64,000 nucleotides of DNA from contig JBGTKD010000173.1 in assembly GCA_041744795.1 (NCBI GenBank), positions 1 through 64,000 on the forward strand, in the 5' to 3' direction. Below the pieces are notes generated by a model. It worked only from the letters and a program-made list of their open reading frames with translations. It did not search any database and was not told where the DNA came from. Shown piece by piece: positions 58,784-64,000 of this stretch (its first letter is position 1; every line of letters starts with the position of its first letter). The position numbers and the translations under genes were made by a program. Origin of the DNA: DATHWB01 sp041744795. GTDB taxonomy: Bacteria; Actinomycetota; Acidimicrobiia; Spongiisociales; ZC4RG35.

Positions 58784-60354
58784 AGGGCGATGATCGGATC
58801 GAGCAGAACCTGAGGGTTATCCCGTTCCACGGCCTCCAGCCGATGCCTGTTCGTGAAGAGGGCAACCGGTATTCCCGTGCTGCGCCTCGCAACTTCGACG
58901 CCACGAATCGTCGAGAGCAATGCCACGCCTTCGTCGTCGGTCCGCCGAGCGACATTCCAAGGCGTGGACTCGAAGATGACGGCCGCGTTGAACTCGTGTT
59001 CCAGGCGATGGAGGGCCACCTCGTACTGCATCTCGCCGACTGCGGCGAGGATCGGTTCGCGCTCTCCGCCCTCCTCCGTGCGAAGTACTTGAATTACGCC
59101 CTCTTCGTCCAATTGTGTGATCCCCTTGCGGAACTGCTTGTAGCGAGCGGTGTCCAGGTTGCGGGCTACCCGGAAAAACTCAGGCGCGAAAGTCGGAATC
59201 GGGGGATATTTGACATCGCCGCTTATCGACAGTGTGTCTCCGATGAGCAGATCAGTGGCATTCACCAGACCGACGATGTCGCCCGGATAGGCGACCTCGA
59301 CGGTGTCACGCTCTCGACCGAATACCTGATGGGCGTACTTCGTCGCCAAAGGTCGACCGGTGCGGTTGCTAATGAGCGTCATGCCCCGTTCGAATTGACC
59401 GGTGCACAGCCGCATGTAGGCAACTCGATCCCGATGACGCGGGTCCAGGTTCGCCTGCACCTTGAACACGAATCCCGACACACCCTCATCGAGTGGGCGC
59501 GGAACATCGTCGACGTCCTCACGGGGAAGGGGGCTGGGCGCCATCCCGTCCACCGCCTCGAGCAACAGTCGAACACCGAAGTTCCACAGAGCGGAACCGA
59601 AGAAGACAGGGGTGGTCTCGCCTGCCATGAAGCGCTTCTCGTCGTGGTTGGCCTCGACTTCGTCGAGCAACGACAACTCGCCCAAAGCGCCCTCACGCCA
59701 TTCATCGCCACGTGCGAGGTCCTCGTCGAGCACAAGACGTCGCTCTTCTCCGATCTTCGTTCCCCTCGGCGTCCGCTCAAACTCCCAAAATGTCTGGTCC
59801 CTGCGGTCCACAACGCCCTGGAAATCTCTGCCGATACCGACCGGCCACGTGACCGGCGTGGCATTTATCCCGAGCTGTCGTTCGATGTCATCGAGGATCT
59901 CAAGGGGCGCCATGCCGGGTCGGTCGCATTTGTTGACGAACGTGATCAAGGGGATGCCGCGTGCCTGCGCGACCTGGAACAGTTTGAGAGTCTGAGCCTC
60001 GATTCCCTTCGCAGCGTCGATCACGATCACCGCAGAGTCGACCGCTGACAACACTCGATAGGTGTCCTCGGAGAAATCTCTGTGCCCCGGCGTGTCGAGA
60101 AGATTGAAGAGGCGGTCGCCAACCTCGAACTGCAGGACGGTGGAAGTGATCGAGATGCCTCTAGCCCTCTCCATCTCCATCCAGTCGGAGGTGACCTCCC
60201 GTCTACCTGAGCGCGCGCCAACGGCACCCGCTTCGGCGATCGCGCCCGAGAAGAGCAATAGCTTCTCGGTGAGCGTGGTCTTGCCGGCGTCCGGGTGGGA
60301 AATGATTGCGAACGTCCTGCGACGTCGTGCCTCGGTTGCGATGGCGCCGGCCAT
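58780..60354 (-). CDS. prfC: Peptide chain release factor 3
   Basis: RF3 is a GTPase that removes RF1/RF2 from the ribosome after termination. The GTPase motifs are ISHPDAGKTTLTEKLL (G1), DWMEMERARGISITSTVLQ (G2), DTPGHRDFSEDTY (G3) and VNKCDRPG (G4). The following domains match RF3 rather than EF-G: VFKVQANLDPRHRDRVAYMR and VGEMQYEVALHRLEHEF. I chose the ATG at 60354, preceded by GGAGGT with a short spacer; the longer frame to 60411 lacks family sequence. The length of 524 aa is typical. It overlaps the MFS remnant by 4 nt. Confidence 0.95.
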   Translation of the reverse strand: MAGAIATEARRRRTFAIISHPDAGKTTLTEKLLLFSGAIAEAGAVGARSGRREVTSDWMEMERARGISITSTVLQFEVGDRLFNLLDTPGHRDFSEDTYRVLSAVDSAVIVIDAAKGIEAQTLKLFQVAQARGIPLITFVNKCDRPGMAPLEILDDIERQLGINATPVTWPVGIGRDFQGVVDRRDQTFWEFERTPRGTKIGEERRLVLDEDLARGDEWREGALGELSLLDEVEANHDEKRFMAGETTPVFFGSALWNFGVRLLLEAVDGMAPSPLPREDVDDVPRPLDEGVSGFVFKVQANLDPRHRDRVAYMRLCTGQFERGMTLISNRTGRPLATKYAHQVFGRERDTVEVAYPGDIVGLVNATDLLIGDTLSISGDVKYPPIPTFAPEFFRVARNLDTARYKQFRKGITQLDEEGVIQVLRTEEGGEREPILAAVGEMQYEVALHRLEHEFNAAVIFESTPWNVARRTDDEGVALLSTIRGVEVARRSTGIPVALFTNRHRLEAVERDNPQVLLDPIIAL

Positions 60355-60445
60355 CGGACCTCCCGACGTGGATCCCATGGAGGTTACCCGAGGTCGCATC
60401 CCGCACCACAAAGGACGCCCCCTTTCGGATCTGCGAGTTCGCGAA

Positions 60446-60451
60446 TATCCT
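60446..60451 (+). promoter_or_regulatory. Putative -10 element for the leaderless HAD gene
   Basis: TATCCT is followed by 7 nt and the ATG at 60459. Confidence 0.5.
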
Positions 60452-60458
60452 TCGCGAT

Positions 60459-61418
60459 ATGCCCGTCTTCCCGCAGAACGTGATCGGCGTGATCTGGGAC
60501 TTCGATAAGACCCTCATCCCCGGGTACATGCAGAAGCCGCTCTTCGATCGGTACGACATCGACGCGGCCTCCTTCTGGGCCGAAGCCGATGGTTTAGACG
60601 AGTACTACCGCTCGCGCGGCGCAGGAATGACCAGCGGCGACACTCTCTACCTGGGCCACATTCTCACCTATGTGAGGGAAGGCCGCATGAAGGGCCTCAA
60701 CAACGACCTGCTGGCCGAGTTGGGGGCCGAGATTGCCTTCTACGACGGAATGCCGGATTTCCTGGGCCTCCTCCAGAAACAGATCGAGTCGTTCCCTGGC
60801 TACGCCGACCACCAGATACGGGTCGAGCACTACATCGTGTCGTCCGGGCTGCGCGAGATGATTCTCGGCAGTGCAGTTGCCCCTTACGTCGAAGAGGTCT
60901 GGGGATGTGAGTTTTCCGAGGAGATCGCTCCCCCGGGCTACCTGGAAAGCGGGAAAATGTTCTCGGGCGATAACCGCGAGATCCGCCAGGTCATCTACAC
61001 AATCGACAACACGTCAAAGACGCGAGCCGTGTTCGAAATCAACAAGGGCACCAATCGCCACAGCAACATCGACGTCAACTCGAAGATCGCTCACGAAGAT
61101 CGACGGATCCCCTTTCAGAACATGGTCTACATCGCAGACGGACCGAGCGACGTTCCAGTGTTTTCAGTGATCGACAAGCACGGGGGTAAGACTTTTGCCG
61201 TGTATCGCCCGGGTTCGGAGGGCGAGTTCGAGCAGGTCAACAGGTTGCTCGAACAGGACAGAATCGACGCATACGGACCCGCCGATTACACGGAGGGGAG
61301 CCAGACCACAATGTGGCTCACCCATACAGTGCGCACCATTGCTGATCGAATCTGCCACGACCGGTCCGGGGCCCTTTCGGAAAGACTCGGAGCTCCACCC
61401 GGGCACTTACCCGACTGA
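60459..61418 (+). CDS. HAD superfamily phosphatase-like protein (HAD-IB type)
   Basis: The 319-residue protein has motif I VIWDFDKTLIPG with Asp14 and Asp16, a helical insert (cap, about 25-100), motif II EHYIVSSGLREMI, a Lys-containing motif III region (NKGTNRHSNIDVNS) and motif IV YIADGPSDVPVFSV. The pattern resembles phosphoserine-phosphatase-like HAD-IB proteins and a conserved actinobacterial hypothetical family. The substrate is unknown. I chose the ATG at 60459 because TATCCT lies 7 nt upstream and because the family sequence starts there. It ends 2 nt before the convergent transporter gene. Confidence 0.86.
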   Translation: MPVFPQNVIGVIWDFDKTLIPGYMQKPLFDRYDIDAASFWAEADGLDEYYRSRGAGMTSGDTLYLGHILTYVREGRMKGLNNDLLAELGAEIAFYDGMPDFLGLLQKQIESFPGYADHQIRVEHYIVSSGLREMILGSAVAPYVEEVWGCEFSEEIAPPGYLESGKMFSGDNREIRQVIYTIDNTSKTRAVFEINKGTNRHSNIDVNSKIAHEDRRIPFQNMVYIADGPSDVPVFSVIDKHGGKTFAVYRPGSEGEFEQVNRLLEQDRIDAYGPADYTEGSQTTMWLTHTVRTIADRICHDRSGALSERLGAPPGHLPD

Positions 61419-61420
61419 CC

Positions 61421-62539
61421 TCATTCCGAAGCATCGGTCTCGTCGGAGTCGACATCTAACGGATCGCCGTCGTCATAGAGCGGGCTCCGCATCAGCTCCA
61501 TGACCGATCCGTCGGGATCGTCGGCCACCGCGGTGTGGCCGGCAACTACTACCGCTGTCAGCGGAACAGCGAGAAACGCACCGAGAATCCCGAAGGCGAC
61601 TCCCCCTGCGGCGATCGACATGAGGATCACCAATGGGTGCAGCGACAGCACCCGTCGGAAGATGACAGGGTGGAGCAAGTTTCCTTCCACCTGCTGCACA
61701 GCCACGACGATTGCCAAGACGATCAGAGCCTTGGTCAGACCCTGGTTGACGAACACGACCGATACCGCAAGGAGCCCTGACAGAAACGCTCCGACGATCG
61801 GGAAGAACCCGCCAAAGAACACGAGTACGGCCAACGGCAGGACGAGTGGAGCTCCAACGAGAGTCAGGCCGATGCCGATGAAGACCGCATCCACCAAACC
61901 GACAAACGCCAGACCACGCACATATGCGCCCAGCGTCTTCCAGGCGATCGAAAGAGCGGCTTCCCATCGACTGGGATCCGACACTCGCCTGAGAAAAGCG
62001 GCATAGGCGCGATCGCCATCCTTTAGGTAGAAGAACGTGGCGAGAAACAACAGCACTGTTCCTGTCAAGACCTCTATGGCAATGGCTGCACCGCCAACGA
62101 TCCCCGAGGCAAGTCCACCGAGATTGTCTCGGAACGTCTGGACGACCTCATCGATGTATCCCTCAATTTCAAATTCGGAGAGCTGGAACGGGCCTTCCCC
62201 CAGCCACTCGATGAAGGACTCGGAGGCCGCCTGGAAGTCCCGGCCCAGAGGCTCCATTCCTTCGGCGAACGAAGGCACAAGCAGCATCACGAATCCGACG
62301 AAGACCGGGATGACCATCCCGATGGTGGCCATGGTGGCGGCCATCGGCGACCACCCCCGATTTTTGAGCCACTGGACCGGAGGATTGAGGATGGCGGTCA
62401 GGAAAAACGCGAGGACGAGCGGGATCATCACGACCTTTACAGCCGCAACCGCGTAGAAGGTGACCACGATCGCGGTGATCACGAGCAGGTAGCGCCAACT
62501 GAAAGCTGCGGCGCGGTCAAGCATCGAACGTTCCCTCAT
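61421..62539 (-). CDS. AI-2E family transporter (PerM-like)
   Basis: This 372-residue integral membrane protein has seven or eight helices and the AI-2E/PerM family blocks: VVMIPLVLAFFLTAILNPPV, LFLATFFYLKDGDRA, GLVDAVFIGIGLTLVGAPLV, FFPIVGAFLSGLLAV, and QQVEGNLLHPVIFRRVLSLH near the C terminus. Family members export autoinducer-2 or act as Na+/H+ antiporters; the substrate here is unknown. A long extracytoplasmic loop of about 70 residues lies between helices 3 and 4. It starts 16 nt after the OsmC gene on the same strand, so the two may be cotranscribed. A second ATG at 62524 is an alternative start. Confidence 0.9.
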   Translation of the reverse strand: MRERSMLDRAAAFSWRYLLVITAIVVTFYAVAAVKVVMIPLVLAFFLTAILNPPVQWLKNRGWSPMAATMATIGMVIPVFVGFVMLLVPSFAEGMEPLGRDFQAASESFIEWLGEGPFQLSEFEIEGYIDEVVQTFRDNLGGLASGIVGGAAIAIEVLTGTVLLFLATFFYLKDGDRAYAAFLRRVSDPSRWEAALSIAWKTLGAYVRGLAFVGLVDAVFIGIGLTLVGAPLVLPLAVLVFFGGFFPIVGAFLSGLLAVSVVFVNQGLTKALIVLAIVVAVQQVEGNLLHPVIFRRVLSLHPLVILMSIAAGGVAFGILGAFLAVPLTAVVVAGHTAVADDPDGSVMELMRSPLYDDGDPLDVDSDETDASE

Positions 62540-62555
62540 GTCGTGAGCCTGAGAG

Positions 62556-62978
62556 TTAGACGATCTCGAGGGTGATTGGAACGTTGCCCTTCAACGCCTG
62601 GGATACAGGACAATTCTCCTTCGCCCCGTTTGCCGCCTGGGCGAAATCCTCTGCCGACAGGCCTGGAACATCGGCGGAAAGCACCAACTTGATTCCAGTG
62701 ATGCCGGTACCCGGAACGAACGTGGCTGTCGCCGTCACATCGAGGCTGGCGGGCGGAGTGCCTCCCCTACCCAAAGCCCCCGAAAGAGACATGGAAAAGC
62801 AGCTGGCGTGGGCGGCAGCGATCAGTTCTTCGGGACTCGTCTTGCCACCGGACTCTTCAGAACGGGCCTTCCAGTCGACATCCAGCGGACCGGCGGCTCC
62901 GGAAGCGAGGGTCGTCTTGCCTGACCCCGACATGAGGTCGCCTTCCCAGTGCGTGGAGGCCGTTGAGTCGAGAGACAT
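62556..62978 (-). CDS. OsmC/Ohr family peroxiredoxin-like protein
   Basis: OsmC-type proteins reduce organic hydroperoxides using two Cys. Here they are Cys60 (AAAHASCFSMSL) and Cys123 (ENCPVSQALKG), with the typical WEGDLMSGSGKTTL opening. The 140-residue length is normal. The ATG at 62978 follows AAAGGG; the frame is open further upstream but that part lacks family sequence. It precedes the AI-2E-type transporter gene by 16 nt. Confidence 0.94.
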   Translation of the reverse strand: MSLDSTASTHWEGDLMSGSGKTTLASGAAGPLDVDWKARSEESGGKTSPEELIAAAHASCFSMSLSGALGRGGTPPASLDVTATATFVPGTGITGIKLVLSADVPGLSAEDFAQAANGAKENCPVSQALKGNVPITLEIV

Positions 62979-63089
62979 GTTCTTGCCCTTTCTAAAGTTG
63001 ACCCGCCCGAGCGTACCCGCAGACGAACCCAAGGCGTTCAGAGACCGGTTCTGGTACGCGAAACGATTCATTTTTGAACCGCTGCCACG

Positions 63090-64000
63090 CTAAGAAACGG
63101 CTCTGGTGCGGCGGAGGAGGGGGTCGAGGGCGGCGAGGACCCTGTCGGCGGCCCGGAGTACTCGCCCGGCGGTGCCAGGGGTGTCCGAATCCACCAGATT
63201 GCCCATCACTTTGAGAGTGATGTCGGCGACAGACTGGGTACCCACGGCCAACTTCAACCCGGTGTTGAGTATCCACGGGTGGCCGATGAGGAATGAGAAC
63301 CGTCGACCGGTTCGCAGGAACCCGTCGAAACGTTCGCCGATGAGCCGGTCATACTCCTCGGGAGCGGTGGCAGGGTCGGCCACGAAGAGTTCCGCTACCA
63401 GCATTCCGGACTCGAGGCCGTAGTCGATGCCCTCGCCGTTCATGGGGTTGATGAGACCGGCTGCATCCCCCACGGCGACCCATCCCGGACCATGACGCTG
63501 CTGCACGGTCATCGGCAGACGCCATGCTCGAGGCTTCTCGAGGTATGGGCCGATCTCCCAGGACTCTCGCACCTGGTCGCGATAGAGGTCGATCAACGAG
63601 TTCAGGTTGAGGCTCTTGTATCCCTTCATCGTCGACAGTGCCCCCACGCCAATGTTCACTGTCCCGTCTCCGGCAGGGAACATCCAACCGTATCCAGGCA
63701 CCGAGTTGCCCAGCGTGTCGCTCATCGTGAGGCAGGCTTCGATGTGGCGGTCGGCGTGGCGGGGGGACTCGACATAGGACCTGATCGCAATCCCATAAGG
63801 CTCGCCTTCGACCCTGGTTGCGCCGAGCATCCTTGCGACCTGACCCGGGGCTCCGGTCGCGGCGACGACCAGACCTGCCGACCACCGAGTCCCACCCGCA
63901 TCAACACCGACTACCCGGTCATCGTCGAAGACGGGGATCGCCTCGCAGTCCCATACCAACTCGGCGCCGGCCGCCACTGCTGCATCGATCAACGCTGCGT
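63090..64000 (-). CDS. Geranylgeranyl reductase family FAD-dependent oxidoreductase (5' end outside window)
   Basis: This flavoprotein of the p-hydroxybenzoate-hydroxylase-like superfamily reduces isoprenoid chains, for example in menaquinone or lipids. The N-terminal FAD-binding glycine motif lies beyond the window, since the frame is open to base 64000. Visible motifs are GLVVAATGAPGQVARML, GYGWMFPAGDGTVNIGVGAL, the FAD motif VGDAAGLINPMNGEGIDYGL and the C-terminal helical region. The branch of the family with GMSNTL-type chemistry is not decided. It lies 111 nt upstream of the OsmC gene. Menaquinone or membrane lipid saturation is the most likely role in actinobacteria. Confidence 0.9.
   Translation of the reverse strand, partial: AALIDAAVAAGAELVWDCEAIPVFDDDRVVGVDAGGTRWSAGLVVAATGAPGQVARMLGATRVEGEPYGIAIRSYVESPRHADRHIEACLTMSDTLGNSVPGYGWMFPAGDGTVNIGVGALSTMKGYKSLNLNSLIDLYRDQVRESWEIGPYLEKPRAWRLPMTVQQRHGPGWVAVGDAAGLINPMNGEGIDYGLESGMLVAELFVADPATAPEEYDRLIGERFDGFLRTGRRFSFLIGHPWILNTGLKLAVGTQSVADITLKVMGNLVDSDTPGTAGRVLRAADRVLAALDPLLRRTRAVS

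Noticed and set aside
1..64000. tRNA, rRNA, prophage, integrase or defence islands
   Set aside because: Reading both strands showed no tRNA-like cloverleaf, rRNA sequence, integrase, restriction system, toxin-antitoxin pair or CRISPR array that I could support.

Overview
The window looks like chromosome from a high-GC actinobacterium, most likely of the class Acidimicrobiia or a relative. The phylum call rests on many GTG and TTG starts, F420-type oxidoreductases (LLM and PPOX families), a class E sortase, an inositol-phosphate synthase, a homogentisate dioxygenase, B12 salvage genes and many genes that seem to lack a 5' leader. The class is inference; no rRNA or tRNA gene is present to test it. 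Genes are packed tightly: thirteen convergent pairs overlap or are separated by at most 45 bp. No phage, integrase, conjugation gene or CRISPR array was seen. One insertion sequence is present.

Layout. 1-4.1 kb: end of a peptide ABC importer (fused DppD-DppF ATPase, lipoprotein) followed by an M20 peptidase. 4.1-7.8 kb: membrane protein, membrane-anchored DUF4015 glycoside-hydrolase-like protein, group 2 sigma factor. 7.8-15.9 kb: sufB divergent from gltBD and a mini-Rossmann protein. 15.9-18.3 kb: M23 peptidase and a DUF6941/LON/HAD operon. 18.4-24.9 kb: inositol-phosphate synthase, arfB, menE-like ligase, sulfite-oxidase-like enzyme, thioredoxin-like protein, sortase, enoyl-CoA hydratase, DUF5317 protein. 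24.9-27.7 kb: two polytopic HD-GYP-like proteins preceded by an unlisted 29-residue secreted or membrane peptide. 28-40 kb: metabolic genes (gamma-glutamyltranspeptidase, phosphatase, F420 enzymes, rlmN, kinase-like protein, histidine kinase, acyl-CoA ligase) and a frameshifted VOC gene. 39.7-44.4 kb: cobalamin riboswitch and btuFCD-cobO-cobT. 44.4-48.8 kb: HtrA-like protease; beta-phosphoglucomutase with a GH65 phosphorylase. 48.8-55 kb: two paralogous membrane proteins flanking a lytic transglycosylase, an amino-acid aldolase/dehydratase and a sensor kinase. 55-64 kb: phosphoribosyltransferase, hmgA, a complete ISL3-family element, an internally deleted MFS gene, prfC, HAD protein, AI-2E-type transporter, OsmC and part of a geranylgeranyl-reductase-like flavoprotein.

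How genes work together. The B12 operon is the clearest unit: an aptamer with the conserved B12 box precedes a hairpin that buries the Shine-Dalgarno sequence of btuF, and all four gene junctions overlap. It would import corrinoid, adenosylate it and activate the lower-ligand base. The GH65 enzyme and beta-phosphoglucomutase form a disaccharide phosphorolysis route. The least explained assemblies are the paired membrane proteins around the transglycosylase (48781-51919) and the micropeptide with two degenerate HD-GYP proteins (24851-27638). Sixteen genes have a TANNNT hexamer 6 to 9 nt before the start codon, the signature of leaderless transcription, and this was used to choose several starts.
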